DNA of 64,000 bases from Akkermansia massiliensis (GCF_018847375.1 NZ_CP072036.1:930001-994000), one strand, 5' to 3'; numbered from the stretch's first letter, positions 28,964 to 38,749 are shown. Notes: generated by a model from the sequence alone, not told the origin. Made by a program: numbers and translations.

Positions 28964-30616
28964 ATGTTTTCCAAAAGCCTCCTTCTAGCCGCAGGCCTCC
29001 TGTTCGCGTCCGCCGCCTATTCCCTCCCCTCCAGGCCCGTACCGGGTGACCCGGCCATCATCCCCCTTCCATCCGCGCTGGATGTGGAAAAAAACAAGCC
29101 GGGATTTCTGGTCAGCAACACGCTGCCTGTTTCCAAAACGGGAGATAAAAGCTGCATTGCCTCTTTCGTGACGGGATTCTCCAACAACCTCCGGCAAATC
29201 AAGGTAAGCCCGGCTCCCTCCGCGGCCAATGCCGTGCAGATCCTCCTGAAAAAAGACGCCTCCCTGTCTCCGGAATGGTATTCCATCAAGGTCTCTACGC
29301 AGGGCATCGCCGTCTCATGCACGTCCCCCGCCGGAGCTTTCTATGCGGCGCAGACCCTCAAGCAGTCTCTGGAAAAGGATGCCGCCGGCCACTGGGCCCT
29401 TCCCTGCATGACCATCACGGACAGTCCGCGCTTCACGTGGCGCGGCATCATGATTGACAGCGGCCGCAATCCCCGTTCCATCGCGGAGCTGAAAACCATC
29501 ATCGACCTGCTCGCCTGCTACAAGGTAAACACCATCCACTGGCACCTGACGGAAGACCAAGGCTGGCGGCTGGAAATCAAAAAATATCCCAGGCTCACCT
29601 CCATCGGCGCCACCCGCCCGGAAAGCCCCATTCCCGGCAACCGCAACAAGGGAGACGGAAAACCCTTCACCTTCTTCTACACCCAGAAGGAAGTAAAGGA
29701 GCTGGTGGACTACGCCAAACGCAGGCACATCACCATCGTGCCTGAAATAGAAACGCCGGGACACGCCGCGGCCGCCATCACGGCCTATCCCGAATTCGGC
29801 AACAAGGACATTCCCGGCTACAAGCCCCGGGTGGCGACGCGCTGGGGCATTCTCCCCTTCACGTTCAGTCCCACGGAACCCACCTTCAAATTCATTGACG
29901 GCATCCTGGAAGAAGTCTGCCAGCTCTTTCCGGATTCCCCCTACATCCACATAGGCGGGGACGAAGCCCCCAAGCAGCAGTGGAAAAACTCCCCCCAGGC
30001 CCAGGAGGTGATGAAGAAAAACGGCTTGAAAAACGAACAAGAACTCCAAAGCTACTTCGTCCACCGCGTGGAAAAACTCGTCAACGCGCGCGGCAAACAG
30101 ATCATCGGCTGGGATGAAATCCGGGAAGGCGGCCTTTCCAAGACGGCCACCCTGATGGTCTGGCATGATCCCGGCATTGCCCGGGAAGCCATCAAGCACG
30201 GAAACAAGGTGATCATGACTCCCTTTGAAAGCACGTACCTGATCCGGCAGGAGGGTCCGCATCCGGAAGGCCCCGAATATGAAATGGCGACTTTCTCCAC
30301 CATTCCGCTGCAAAAAGTCTATAACATGAATCCCGTTCCGAAGGGGCTCACCCCGGAACAGGAAAAAAACATCCTGGGCGTGCAGGGAAGCTGCTGGAGC
30401 GAATACATGACCACACTGGCCAAATGGCAGTACATGGTGTTTCCGCGCATGTTCGCCATCGCGGAGCTGGGCTGGACGCAGCCCGGCCGCAAGGACTTCA
30501 CAGACTTCAAGGAACGCCTGGACAGGCACAAGCCCTTCCTGGATGCGCAGCGCGTCAACTACCGGACGGACTCCGGAGAACCGGCGCAGCCGGAGGCGAA
30601 AATGATCCGCGAATGA
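28964..30616 (+). CDS. Exported beta-N-acetylhexosaminidase, GH20
   Basis: The 550-residue enzyme should release terminal GlcNAc or GalNAc from glycans such as mucin O-glycans. It has a signal peptide ending near AAYS-LP, a GH20b-type N-terminal domain, and a TIM-barrel catalytic domain. The family DE pair is in HIGGDEAPKQQW, and the substrate-binding blocks NTIHWHLTEDQGWR and VPEIETPGHAAA are present. A signal-peptide start at 28964 fits the promoter; the longer open frame upstream lacks one. Confidence 0.94.
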   Translation: MFSKSLLLAAGLLFASAAYSLPSRPVPGDPAIIPLPSALDVEKNKPGFLVSNTLPVSKTGDKSCIASFVTGFSNNLRQIKVSPAPSAANAVQILLKKDASLSPEWYSIKVSTQGIAVSCTSPAGAFYAAQTLKQSLEKDAAGHWALPCMTITDSPRFTWRGIMIDSGRNPRSIAELKTIIDLLACYKVNTIHWHLTEDQGWRLEIKKYPRLTSIGATRPESPIPGNRNKGDGKPFTFFYTQKEVKELVDYAKRRHITIVPEIETPGHAAAAITAYPEFGNKDIPGYKPRVATRWGILPFTFSPTEPTFKFIDGILEEVCQLFPDSPYIHIGGDEAPKQQWKNSPQAQEVMKKNGLKNEQELQSYFVHRVEKLVNARGKQIIGWDEIREGGLSKTATLMVWHDPGIAREAIKHGNKVIMTPFESTYLIRQEGPHPEGPEYEMATFSTIPLQKVYNMNPVPKGLTPEQEKNILGVQGSCWSEYMTTLAKWQYMVFPRMFAIAELGWTQPGRKDFTDFKERLDRHKPFLDAQRVNYRTDSGEPAQPEAKMIRE

Positions 30617-30665
30617 CCATGTCCCGCAAGAGCTCTGCAACCCCTGCGCGCGCCTGAGTTCAGCC

Positions 30666-30694
30666 TTGCTCTCCCGAAAAAAAACACCTATCAT
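30666..30694 (+). promoter_or_regulatory. Promoter for fructose-bisphosphate aldolase, near-leaderless
   Basis: TTGCTC (30666-30671), a 17-base spacer and TATCAT (30689-30694), then 9 bases to the ATG at 30704. No Shine-Dalgarno. Confidence 0.6.
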
Positions 30695-30703
30695 GTCCCC
30701 GTT

Positions 30704-31735
30704 ATGCCAATAGCCACACCAGAACAATACATTACCATGCTTGAAACGGCCAAGAAGGAAGGCTATGCCTATCCGGCCGTCAACGTGACCACGATCGAAG
30801 TGATCAACGGCGCCCTCCGCGCCTTCTCCGAAGCCAAGAGCGACGGCATCATCCAGGTTTCCATCGGCGGCGGCAAATTCGCCTCCGGCACCTCCATCGG
30901 CAGTTCCGCCCTTGGCGCCATTGTTCTGGCGGAAGCCACGCGCCGCCTGGCTGAAAAGCACAACGTGCTTGTAGCCCTGCACACGGACCACTGCCAGCCC
31001 GAACACGTGGACACCTTCCTGCGTCCCCTGATCGCCGAATCCCGCCGCCGCGTGGAACGCGGTGAAGCCCCCCTCTTCAACTCCCACATGCTGGACGCCT
31101 CCACGCTGCCCATGGCTGAAAACCTCAAGCTTTCCCGTGAACTGCTGAAGGAATGCGCCGAACTGGGCATCGTCCTTGAAATTGAAATCGGCGTCGTGGG
31201 CGGCGAAGAAGACGGCGTGGACAACTCCGGCCACCCCGCTGACAAGCTCTACACCTCTCCGGAAGACATGCTGATGACGTACGAAGCCCTGGCCCCCCTC
31301 GGCAAATTCATGCTGGCCGCCACCTTCGGCAACGTGCACGGCGTGTACAAGCCCGGCCACGTCAAGCTGAAGCCCAGCATCCTGCGCGACGGCCAGGAAG
31401 CCGTAGTCGCCAAGCACGGCGAAGCGGCCCGCATGCCCCTCGTTTTCCACGGCGGTTCCGGTTCCGAACTCTCCGACATCCGCGAAGCCGTTTCCTACGG
31501 CGTAGTCAAGATGAACATCGACACCGATACGCAATACGCCTTCACCCGCCCGATCGTCTCCCACATGTGCGAACACATCAACGGAGTGCTCAAGATTGAC
31601 GGTGAAGTGGGCAACAAGAAGGACTACGATCCCCGTTCCTACCTCGCCAAGGGTGAAAAGGGAGTCGCCGCCCGTCTCCAGGAAGCCGCAGACAACCTCA
31701 TGTCCGCCGGCAAGACCCTCTTCGGCAAGATATAA
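30704..31735 (+). CDS. fba: Class II fructose-bisphosphate aldolase
   Basis: The 343-residue zinc enzyme splits fructose 1,6-bisphosphate in glycolysis. Zinc-ligand and active-site blocks include ALHTDHCQPE, EIEIGVVGGEEDGV, FGNVHGVYKPG, PLVFHGGSGS and the phosphate-binding VKMNIDTDTQ. It sits between the GH20 gene and the PP-loop trio but has its own promoter and terminator, so it is probably monocistronic. Codon use is strongly biased, as expected of a highly expressed gene. Confidence 0.95.
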   Translation: MPIATPEQYITMLETAKKEGYAYPAVNVTTIEVINGALRAFSEAKSDGIIQVSIGGGKFASGTSIGSSALGAIVLAEATRRLAEKHNVLVALHTDHCQPEHVDTFLRPLIAESRRRVERGEAPLFNSHMLDASTLPMAENLKLSRELLKECAELGIVLEIEIGVVGGEEDGVDNSGHPADKLYTSPEDMLMTYEALAPLGKFMLAATFGNVHGVYKPGHVKLKPSILRDGQEAVVAKHGEAARMPLVFHGGSGSELSDIREAVSYGVVKMNIDTDTQYAFTRPIVSHMCEHINGVLKIDGEVGNKKDYDPRSYLAKGEKGVAARLQEAADNLMSAGKTLFGKI

Positions 31736-31760
31736 ACAGCCCTTCAACGGCTTTGATGCA

Positions 31761-31797
31761 ATGCCCGGTTTCCCCAAAGGAACCGGGCATTTTTTTC
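31761..31797 (+). terminator. Intrinsic terminator after fba
   Basis: ATGCCCGGTT (31761-31770) pairs perfectly with AACCGGGCAT (31781-31790), followed by six or more Ts. Confidence 0.9.
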
Positions 31798-31969
31798 GCT
31801 CTTCGGACTGCGGATAAGAAATCCGCCAACTGGACGACAGCGGAACATTTTCTTTGAACCATCCATTTAATGGGAGGTTTGGAAGAAAAAAAAGCAGGGG
31901 CGTTCTTTTCCCATCGCTCTGCAATCCTCCTTTCTCCTGCTGCTACCCTTTCTGCCTCAAAAAAACATG

Positions 31970-31998
31970 TTGTCTGCGGATTTCTTATTCGTTAATGT
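31970..31998 (+). promoter_or_regulatory. Promoter for the PP-loop gene trio
   Basis: TTGTCT (31970-31975), a 17-base spacer and TAATGT (31993-31998), with a leader of about 26 bases that has no Shine-Dalgarno before the ATG at 32031. Confidence 0.5.
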
Positions 31999-32030
31999 TC
32001 GTTCGACTTTAAGACTGACTCCTTTTCGAC

Positions 32031-33206
32031 ATGAGCAACGAACTCCGCATTTTTCCCCCCGAGGTCCACTCTCCACACAAAACAACGCTGAAAGCGGTCC
32101 TCTCCACAGCTGCAGGCCGGGAATTCCATCAATACATGGATATTGAATCCACCGGAAACGTGGACATTGACAAAGACGACTTGGCGGACGCCTGGTGCAT
32201 CTTCTTCATCCATAAAATGATGGAAACGGGCGGCGAATTCTCCGTTACAGGGCCGGGGCGCCTGTCCCGTTCCCTGCTGGTCAATCTGGACCGCTACGCG
32301 GAAGCCTGGAACCGCTGGATGCCCAACGTCTTTCACCGCGTCACCATCCATGCCGCCGAGCGAGACGACTCCGCTGTTCCCCAACGGGACGAAGCCATTT
32401 CCTGCTTTTCCGGCGGTCTGGACGCCTGCTTCACCGCCTACCGCCACCGGAAAGGCTTGGCAGGCCCCCAGACCCTTAATCTGACGGCCTGCGTGATGTT
32501 CCAGGGAGCGGACATTGCGGAAAACAACCAGGAACACTTTGACAAGGCTTTCTCCAAGGCCAGAGAATTGCTGGAAGACATCGGCATCTGCCAATTCTAC
32601 CGCATCCGGACCAATTTCCGGAACATGGGGATGGATTACGAAATGACCTACCATACCATGCTGATGGGAGGAATGCGCGTTTTCACCTCCCGCTTCGGTT
32701 ACTTCATGGCGGGCAGCGAAGGGTCCTATGACTCCTTCTCCTACCCCTGGGCCTCCAATCCCATCACGGACCACTATCTAGGCTCCCACAGCAAGGAAGC
32801 CGTCACGGACGGCATGGGGCATGATCGTACGGAAAAAGCCGGACTCATCGCGCAGTGGGATAAGGCCATGGCCCTGCTGAGATGTTGCTGGGAAGGTAAA
32901 GACGCGTCCGGCAACTGCGGCGTATGCACCAAATGCCGCCTGACCATCATGAACTTCATGGCCATGGGAGTGCCCAGGGACAAAATAACGTGCATGCCGC
33001 GCAACGCCATGAATGAAGATATCTCCCAAATTCAGTTTAACCGCCCTTTCCGCGTCCTCTATGCCCAGGAAATACTCAAGCATGCCAAGGCCAACGGACT
33101 GGGGCAGGAGCCCTGGGCGGTCACCTTGGAACGGCGGCTGGCGGAAAGGGATCTTCCGCCAACCGGCATGAGACATAAAATCCGCCAACTCTTCCAACAC
33201 TCATGA
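32031..33206 (+). CDS. QueC/ExsB-like PP-loop protein, first of three
   Basis: The 391-residue protein has a PP-loop-like SGGLDA at residues 127-132, where the canonical ATP-pyrophosphatase loop is SGGxDS. It ends with a cysteine cluster C286-x9-C296-x2-C299-x2-C302 (NCGVCTKC) followed by RLTIMNF. QueC enzymes have a zinc site of the same spacing. Between them lies a block SNPITDHYLGSHS...EKAGLIAQW that is also present in the third protein. It likely binds ATP and zinc and may adenylate a carboxyl or amide. The substrate is unknown. It overlaps the next gene by four bases (ATGA), implying one operon with translational coupling. Confidence 0.75.
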   Translation: MSNELRIFPPEVHSPHKTTLKAVLSTAAGREFHQYMDIESTGNVDIDKDDLADAWCIFFIHKMMETGGEFSVTGPGRLSRSLLVNLDRYAEAWNRWMPNVFHRVTIHAAERDDSAVPQRDEAISCFSGGLDACFTAYRHRKGLAGPQTLNLTACVMFQGADIAENNQEHFDKAFSKARELLEDIGICQFYRIRTNFRNMGMDYEMTYHTMLMGGMRVFTSRFGYFMAGSEGSYDSFSYPWASNPITDHYLGSHSKEAVTDGMGHDRTEKAGLIAQWDKAMALLRCCWEGKDASGNCGVCTKCRLTIMNFMAMGVPRDKITCMPRNAMNEDISQIQFNRPFRVLYAQEILKHAKANGLGQEPWAVTLERRLAERDLPPTGMRHKIRQLFQHS

Positions 33207-34348
33207 TCACGATTAACCATCCATCCGTACAGACAGAGGGAAATGCGGTTACCATCTCCTATCCCATTCTTCAGGACGGCCACGCGCCGCGCACGCTTTC
33301 GTTTACGGTAGACTCCCGTTTCCGTGACTTTTTGAATCCCGGCAGGGCGGATGGAGCCCTTGTGGCCCTGCTTCCATGGATTTCCCAGCAGGGCGGTCAG
33401 GTTCGCGTTCTTCCCGCCATCTCCGCGCACCTGTACCACTTCGGCATACGGCTCCTCTCCCATATCCTGACAGGAATAGGGCCTTTCCTGAAACCCGTTG
33501 AACTGGCGGGAGAAGTTCACGCGGAAGTTCTTTCCCCCATTCCCGGCTGCCGCATTGGTACGGGCGGGTCCCTGGGGGTGGATTCCCTGTGCACTATCGC
33601 GGAGCTGGAAAAGGCGGGGACGCCTGTCACCCACCTGTTCCACAATAACTGCGGCTCCCATTGGGGAAACCGGGAACTGCTTGAAGGCAGACGAAAGCTC
33701 AGCCGGAATTTTGCTGAAAAAAACGGTATGGAATTCGTCTGGATGGATTCATCCCTGTACGATTTTTATGGCAACGAGGGATATTTGAACTGGTTTCCCT
33801 TTTTGGATTCCGGCAGTGTGCTTGTCCTGAATGGATTAATGAATTCATACTGGACTTCCGCCACCTATCATATCAATCATCCGGATTTCACCACCAGGGA
33901 CCGGAGGGATTACTGTGAATTCCATCTTCAATCCCACATTCTATCCGCGGCGGAAACGGAACAGGTACGTTTCCACCTGCATGGCCTGGATTTGGCAAGG
34001 TATGAAAAAACAGCCATCCTTGCCAATTATCCTCCTGCCTGCGACTTCCTCAATGTTTGCCTGGAACGCGCTTTCAACTGCGGCACATGCTTGAAATGCC
34101 GCCGTACGATTTCCCAGCTTTATCTGCTTGGTCATTTGCAGGAATTTTCCAAGGTTTTCAACTTGAGGGCTTTTCAAGACAAGCCGCTGCGCTTCCTCGC
34201 AAAAACGATTGTTCATTCAGGCCACTTCCAGCAGGAAATGCTTTATCTCTTGAAGCATTCCACAGTCCTTTCCCCATCTGAAAAACGGCAGGTATGGTTC
34301 CACTGCATCAGAAAGCAGCCTTCCCTGTTGTCCCGAAGTTCCCAGTAA
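33203..34348 (+). CDS. QueC/ExsB-like PP-loop protein, second of three
   Basis: The 381-residue paralogue is the most divergent of the trio. Its loop reads GGSLGVDS at residues 121-128, and its cysteine cluster is C286-x6-C293-x2-C296-x2-C299 (NCGTCLKC) followed by RRTI. The N-terminal third is beta-rich and unlike the other two. It starts inside the last codon of the first gene. Function is unknown, but the retained Asp-Ser of the loop and all four cysteines suggest it is active. Codon use becomes less GC-rich toward the 3' half. Confidence 0.72.
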   Translation: MITINHPSVQTEGNAVTISYPILQDGHAPRTLSFTVDSRFRDFLNPGRADGALVALLPWISQQGGQVRVLPAISAHLYHFGIRLLSHILTGIGPFLKPVELAGEVHAEVLSPIPGCRIGTGGSLGVDSLCTIAELEKAGTPVTHLFHNNCGSHWGNRELLEGRRKLSRNFAEKNGMEFVWMDSSLYDFYGNEGYLNWFPFLDSGSVLVLNGLMNSYWTSATYHINHPDFTTRDRRDYCEFHLQSHILSAAETEQVRFHLHGLDLARYEKTAILANYPPACDFLNVCLERAFNCGTCLKCRRTISQLYLLGHLQEFSKVFNLRAFQDKPLRFLAKTIVHSGHFQQEMLYLLKHSTVLSPSEKRQVWFHCIRKQPSLLSRSSQ

Positions 34349-34376
34349 CCCAACCTCCTTCCGATTCCGGTTTCCC

Positions 34377-35690
34377 ATGGCTACTTCCCAGCTCATTCCA
34401 CAACAACAGGTCGATATTCAACCCAATGGGACTTCCCGCCTGTATTGCGATTTTATTTCTCCCGGTTATAACTGCCGGGTATGGGTAGACCTCGCACCCT
34501 TCGACCAGGCCCCCACAGTGGAAAACAATTTTGCAGACGCATGGATCAGGATGCTCATTTTTGAAATGATGCATGTCGGAGGCCGTTTTGAAGTGAAAGG
34601 GGCCGTCAGTCTTACTCTGCTTCGGAATTTGGAGCATTTCATGGAAGCCTGGTCGCAAATGCATCCTGAGTATCTTAACGTGGTAGATATCAAGCCGGAC
34701 CGGATTATAGACGACAGAAACGCGCCGGTGGACGATTCTGCGGTTGCCCTCTTTTCCCAGGGGCTGGATGCGACCTTCGCCTTGTACAGGCATGCATCCC
34801 CACATCGGAAACCGCGGTATGATTCCCTGGATGTGAAAGCCTGCCTGCTGGTACAGGGCGGAGACCGGGGACTTTACGAAGAACCCCTGTTCCTGCGCTG
34901 TTATGAAAAAGCTCTCTCTACGATTGAGGAACTGGGCATCACGCGCCTTCTGCGCTGCGGAAGCAATTATCCTGAAATTTTCCCTCTGGATACATTCTGG
35001 AACAACCAGCTTAACTGGGGATTTCACTGGCAACTGGTTCATCTGGCGGCTTTGACAGGCATGGCATCCTTTTGGCAAAGGGATTATGGCAATGTACTGG
35101 TGGGGAGCACCTATCCCTATTCATCCGGCGTAGTGGATTTTGGCTCCAACTTTGTGACGGACCCCCTCCTTTCTTCCCGGCGATTCCGTGTGTATGAAGA
35201 AGGCTGGGGATTCACCCGGAGCCAGAAGGCAAAATTGGTCAGCCAATGGGAAAGAGGACTGCGCAACCTGAGAGTATGCTGGCACTCCAATCCGGATCAG
35301 GACAATTGCGGAGTATGCGAAAAATGCTTCCGGACCATCCTGAATTTCAAGGCCTCCGGAGCTTTTTATTTACGCGATATATCTTTGGATGAAATTCGCG
35401 ACAAGGAGATATGGAATGAACACATCTTTTACGAATACCAGACCATTCTGGAAGATGCCGAAAAATGGGGAACTTCTCAGGAACCGTGGGCTCAGGCATT
35501 AAAGGAAAGGCTGTCCCTGGGTGTGTACCCGGCGCCCAAGCCATTGACTTTCCCTCAACGGATGGGAAAGAGAATCAAACACTTCCTGTACTATAAAAAA
35601 GAAGATGCGGCCAGCGTCCGCATCAAGATTCTTGGCCTTCGGATCTATAAACGTAAAAAAGAGGGTCCCCTGCATCAAAGCCGCGAATGA
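34377..35690 (+). CDS. QueC/ExsB-like PP-loop protein with GLRI-type C-terminal tail, third of three
   Basis: The 437-residue protein aligns with the first by its loop position (SQGLDA at 127-132), the TDPLLSSRRFRVYEEG block, and the cysteine cluster C301-x9-C311-x2-C314-x2-C317 (NCGVCEKC) followed by FRTILNF. One loop glycine is replaced by Gln, so catalysis is less certain. The last ~45 residues add a basic tail (FLYYKKED...VRIKILGLRIYKRK) that closely matches the tail of the neighbouring pyruvyl transferase. It begins 28 bases after the second gene. Confidence 0.75.
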   Translation: MATSQLIPQQQVDIQPNGTSRLYCDFISPGYNCRVWVDLAPFDQAPTVENNFADAWIRMLIFEMMHVGGRFEVKGAVSLTLLRNLEHFMEAWSQMHPEYLNVVDIKPDRIIDDRNAPVDDSAVALFSQGLDATFALYRHASPHRKPRYDSLDVKACLLVQGGDRGLYEEPLFLRCYEKALSTIEELGITRLLRCGSNYPEIFPLDTFWNNQLNWGFHWQLVHLAALTGMASFWQRDYGNVLVGSTYPYSSGVVDFGSNFVTDPLLSSRRFRVYEEGWGFTRSQKAKLVSQWERGLRNLRVCWHSNPDQDNCGVCEKCFRTILNFKASGAFYLRDISLDEIRDKEIWNEHIFYEYQTILEDAEKWGTSQEPWAQALKERLSLGVYPAPKPLTFPQRMGKRIKHFLYYKKEDAASVRIKILGLRIYKRKKEGPLHQSRE

Positions 35691-35733
35691 TAAAGCCTGT
35701 CGCCATGCAAGCGCGCGGCGGCCATAAATATCC

Positions 35734-36837
35734 TCAAACCACCCGCTTCTTGCAAATCCGCAAGCCGCAGACCTTGACACGGAGCACTCCGTTCTCCTCC
35801 TTGCGGTAATAAAGGTACTTGGACAAAGCGGCGGCTTTCCCTATCTGCCGCGCATGCTTCGCCTTCCTTTCCCGGCAGCGGTCGAGGTCCGGTACAGTCA
35901 AAACCTTCTCCAGCCAGGGAAATTCACTCAACTCATTCAACAGATGTACGCGGGGAAAACGCTCCCGCAGGGACAACTCATAAATTCCGGAAATTTTGCC
36001 GTAAACATTGTCCATCAGAAAAACCTCCTTGCCCAGAAGAGCTCCGGAAATGCCCAGATGGAGCCTGTCCGTCAAGATGGCGTCAGGCTGGTCCAGCGCC
36101 TTCAAAAGCCAGCGGGTATAGGCAAAAGCGTGTTCCACCTCATCAATCACGCGTACGGAATACACGGAAAGGTCCGTATTCAAAGGGAGTTCCTTCAACG
36201 CTTGAGCGTGGCCGGTACTTTCCGGATCATCTCGCAGGCAAACGGCAAGCTTTCCGGCGCCGGGCAACGCTACCAAGGAAGTCTTGACATCCCTTTTCAT
36301 GCGCTTGCCCCACGCCCGTTCCTCCATCTCCAGAAAAGGCAGCCTGACGGGCCGCTTCTTCAGCATCTCGGGCTCCGCGGCCACGGCCATGTCATCCGCC
36401 AGCAGGAATCGCGCCTTCCCATTCCTTGACAGGCAGTAGTCATAACTAGCCCGTTCCCGGCAAAACACGGTAAAACGTTCATCCAGCACATCCACCAGTT
36501 CATCACAATCCCTGAAGCTCTGGGGCAGGATCACGCACTTCCGGAGGCGCGGATCCGAAAAAAGGCGTACATAATGAGGCAGCATGCCAAAATAGGGGAC
36601 AAAACCTCCCCCGCCGCCGTAAACCAGCGTTATTTCCTCCTTTCCTGCAGGGAGTTCCGGGCCGCATGAACTGAAATTCAGCTCTTCCCTTTCAAACAGG
36701 GCGACCGTGGAAGCGGCAATCAGGGCATCCCCCACATTCCCCTGGTTCATCATGTAATGGAACGGCCCCAGCTCACGCAGAAGCTCCATCATCGCGTGAA
36801 CAGGGACAGGGGAACAGGAAATCCGGCTACAATCCAT
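35734..36837 (-). CDS. Polysaccharide pyruvyl transferase family protein
   Basis: The 367-residue protein has the PF04230 pattern: MNQGNVGDALI early, a glycine-rich VYGGGGGFVPYFG, and TDRLHLGISGALLGKEVFLMD late. Members transfer pyruvate from phosphoenolpyruvate onto sugars of surface polysaccharides as ketals. The C-terminal tail (KYLYYRKEENGVLRVKVCGL, then RICKK) matches that of the convergent PP-loop protein, 43 bases away. A well-formed leaderless promoter supports the start at 36837. A role in capsule or exopolysaccharide decoration is inferred from the family. Confidence 0.85.
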   Translation of the reverse strand: MDCSRISCSPVPVHAMMELLRELGPFHYMMNQGNVGDALIAASTVALFEREELNFSSCGPELPAGKEEITLVYGGGGGFVPYFGMLPHYVRLFSDPRLRKCVILPQSFRDCDELVDVLDERFTVFCRERASYDYCLSRNGKARFLLADDMAVAAEPEMLKKRPVRLPFLEMEERAWGKRMKRDVKTSLVALPGAGKLAVCLRDDPESTGHAQALKELPLNTDLSVYSVRVIDEVEHAFAYTRWLLKALDQPDAILTDRLHLGISGALLGKEVFLMDNVYGKISGIYELSLRERFPRVHLLNELSEFPWLEKVLTVPDLDRCRERKAKHARQIGKAAALSKYLYYRKEENGVLRVKVCGLRICKKRVV

Positions 36838-36844
36838 CGCCCTG

Positions 36845-36873
36845 ATTCTACCTTACCGGCCATCAGGACGCAA
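36845..36873 (-). promoter_or_regulatory. Leaderless promoter for the pyruvyl transferase gene
   Basis: On the minus strand: TTGCGT (36868-36873), a 17-base spacer and TAGAAT (36845-36850), then exactly 7 bases to the ATG. Confidence 0.7.
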
Positions 36874-36913
36874 CTACATAGGACGGGGTCGCCTCTCCGG
36901 CGTTCCGGCACCT

Positions 36914-38749
36914 CTAGTTGCCAGCTTTGCGGGACTCCCTCACGCGGTCATTGGCGTTCAGGATGCGCTTGCGCAGGCGGATGAAATGGGGGGTGGCTTC
37001 CACCAGTTCATCAGGCTCAATGTACTCAATGGCGCGTTCCAGGGAAAAGGCGACGGGAGGGGAAAGCTGGATGCCGTCCCCCTTCGTGGCGGAGCGGATG
37101 TTGTTCAGGTGCTTTTCCTTGCACGGATTGACCGGCATATCCATCTGGCGCGGGTTTTCACCAACAATCTGGCCTTCGTAAATATCTTCCTGCGGCCCTA
37201 CGAACAGACGGCCGCGTTCTTCCAGCGCCACCAGCGCGAACGGCGTGGAAACGCCCGTTTCCATGGAAACCAGGGTACCGGTGGTACGCGTGGTGATGTC
37301 CCCGGCGTAGGGGCCGTAATCCCGGAACAGGTGGGAGAAAATGCCGTGGCCGGACGTCAGGTTGACCAGCTCAAACTCAAATCCGATGATGCCACGGGTG
37401 GGAATATAGGCCTGGATGAAGGTGTGGCCCGTGCCCTCCTTGGAAATCATGTCTTCCATCTGTCCCTTGCGGGCGTGCAGAAGCTTCATGACGCCGTTGG
37501 CGTGCTCATCCGGAACTTCCACGTAAATCGTTTCATACGGCTCCGTAAGACGGTCACCTTCATCCCTCTTCATGATCACGGTGGGACGGGAAACGCACAG
37601 TTCGTAATTCTCGCGGCGCATGGTTTCCACCAGCACGGCAATCTGCATGGCCCCGCGGGCGGAAACGGAGAAAACGCCGGCCTTGTCCGTATCCTCCACC
37701 TGGATGGAAATATTCGTCCGCATCTCTCTCATCAGGCGGTCGCGAATCACGCGGGAAGTTACATTCTTGCCGTCGCGTCCGCCGAAAGGCCCGTTGTTGA
37801 TGGAAAACTCCATGGAAATGGTGGGCGGGTCAATCGCCACAAACGGGAGGGGCTCCGTATCCGCGGAACCGCCCAGGGTCTCACCGATGTTCACGTTTTC
37901 AAACCCCGCCACGCCTACGATGTTGCCCGCCACGCCGATGGCCGAATCCGTGGTGCCCAGGCCGGAATATTCAAACATGCGGGTCACCTTGCCGGAAATG
38001 CAGGTGCCGTCGCTCTGGTGAAGCCATACGGTATCCCCCTTCTTCACGGTGCCGGAGGTGATGCGGCCAATGGCCACGCGGCCCACGTAGTCGTCCCAGT
38101 CAATATTGGAAACGAGCATCTTGAACTCCCCTTCCGGATCGGCGTCCTTAGGAGCGGGGATGTGCTCCACAATCTTGAACAGAAGAGGCGTGCAGTCCAC
38201 AGGAGGTTCCCCCTCCATGGAATTCATGAAATAGCCGTCGCGGGCGGACCCGTACACAAAGGGAGCTTCAAATTGTTCGTCCGTGGCGCCCAGTTCCAGG
38301 AAAAGCTCCAGCACCTGGTCATGCACGGCGGCTGGGTCGGCATGGGGGCGGTCGATCTTGTTAATGACCACAATGGGCATCAGCCCTTCCTGAAGGGCCT
38401 TGCGAAGCACGAAACGCGTCTGGGCCTGCGGACCTTCAAAAGCGTCCACCACCAGCAGCACGCCGTCCACCATCTTCATCACACGCTCCACTTCCCCGCC
38501 GAAGTCCGCGTGGCCGGGGGTATCCACAATGTTGATCGTGTAGCCGTTCCAGAGGATGGAAGTATTCTTGGCCTTGATTGTGATTCCCTTTTCACGTTCC
38601 AGGTCCATGGAATCCATGGCGCGTTCCTGCACGGCCTGGTTGGCCCGGTAGGCTCCCCCCGCCTGCAAAAGTTGGTCGACCAGGGTCGTTTTCCCATGGT
38701 CAACGTGAGCGATAATGGCGAGGTTGCGGAACTTGGAAGGGTCTGACAT
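36914..38749 (-). CDS. typA: Ribosome-associated GTPase TypA/BipA
   Basis: The 611-residue translational GTPase has G1 [10 protein letters not shown] near residues 14-23, G3 DTPGHADF, and G4 NKIDRP, followed by the EF-G-like domains and the BipA C-terminal domain. TypA binds the ribosome and supports growth under cold and stress. The length is typical of the family. The stop lies 76 bases from the start of the pyruvyl transferase gene on the same strand. Confidence 0.96.
   Translation of the reverse strand: MSDPSKFRNLAIIAHVDHGKTTLVDQLLQAGGAYRANQAVQERAMDSMDLEREKGITIKAKNTSILWNGYTINIVDTPGHADFGGEVERVMKMVDGVLLVVDAFEGPQAQTRFVLRKALQEGLMPIVVINKIDRPHADPAAVHDQVLELFLELGATDEQFEAPFVYGSARDGYFMNSMEGEPPVDCTPLLFKIVEHIPAPKDADPEGEFKMLVSNIDWDDYVGRVAIGRITSGTVKKGDTVWLHQSDGTCISGKVTRMFEYSGLGTTDSAIGVAGNIVGVAGFENVNIGETLGGSADTEPLPFVAIDPPTISMEFSINNGPFGGRDGKNVTSRVIRDRLMREMRTNISIQVEDTDKAGVFSVSARGAMQIAVLVETMRRENYELCVSRPTVIMKRDEGDRLTEPYETIYVEVPDEHANGVMKLLHARKGQMEDMISKEGTGHTFIQAYIPTRGIIGFEFELVNLTSGHGIFSHLFRDYGPYAGDITTRTTGTLVSMETGVSTPFALVALEERGRLFVGPQEDIYEGQIVGENPRQMDMPVNPCKEKHLNNIRSATKGDGIQLSPPVAFSLERAIEYIEPDELVEATPHFIRLRKRILNANDRVRESRKAGN

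Noticed and set aside
29315..31924. Very long minus-strand open frame (869 codons) over the GH20 and aldolase genes, and similar ones at 430-1980, 36986-38746, 44339-46750 and 56744-59203
   Set aside because: Each lies antisense to a well-recognised core gene, reads as low-complexity His/Gly/Val/Asp-rich sequence, and follows from the high GC third-position bias of the real gene.
32031..35690. PP-loop trio as the missing QueC of the queuosine pathway with queE and queA
   Set aside because: The loops are degenerate, three copies would be needed, and the neighbours are glycan genes rather than queuosine genes.
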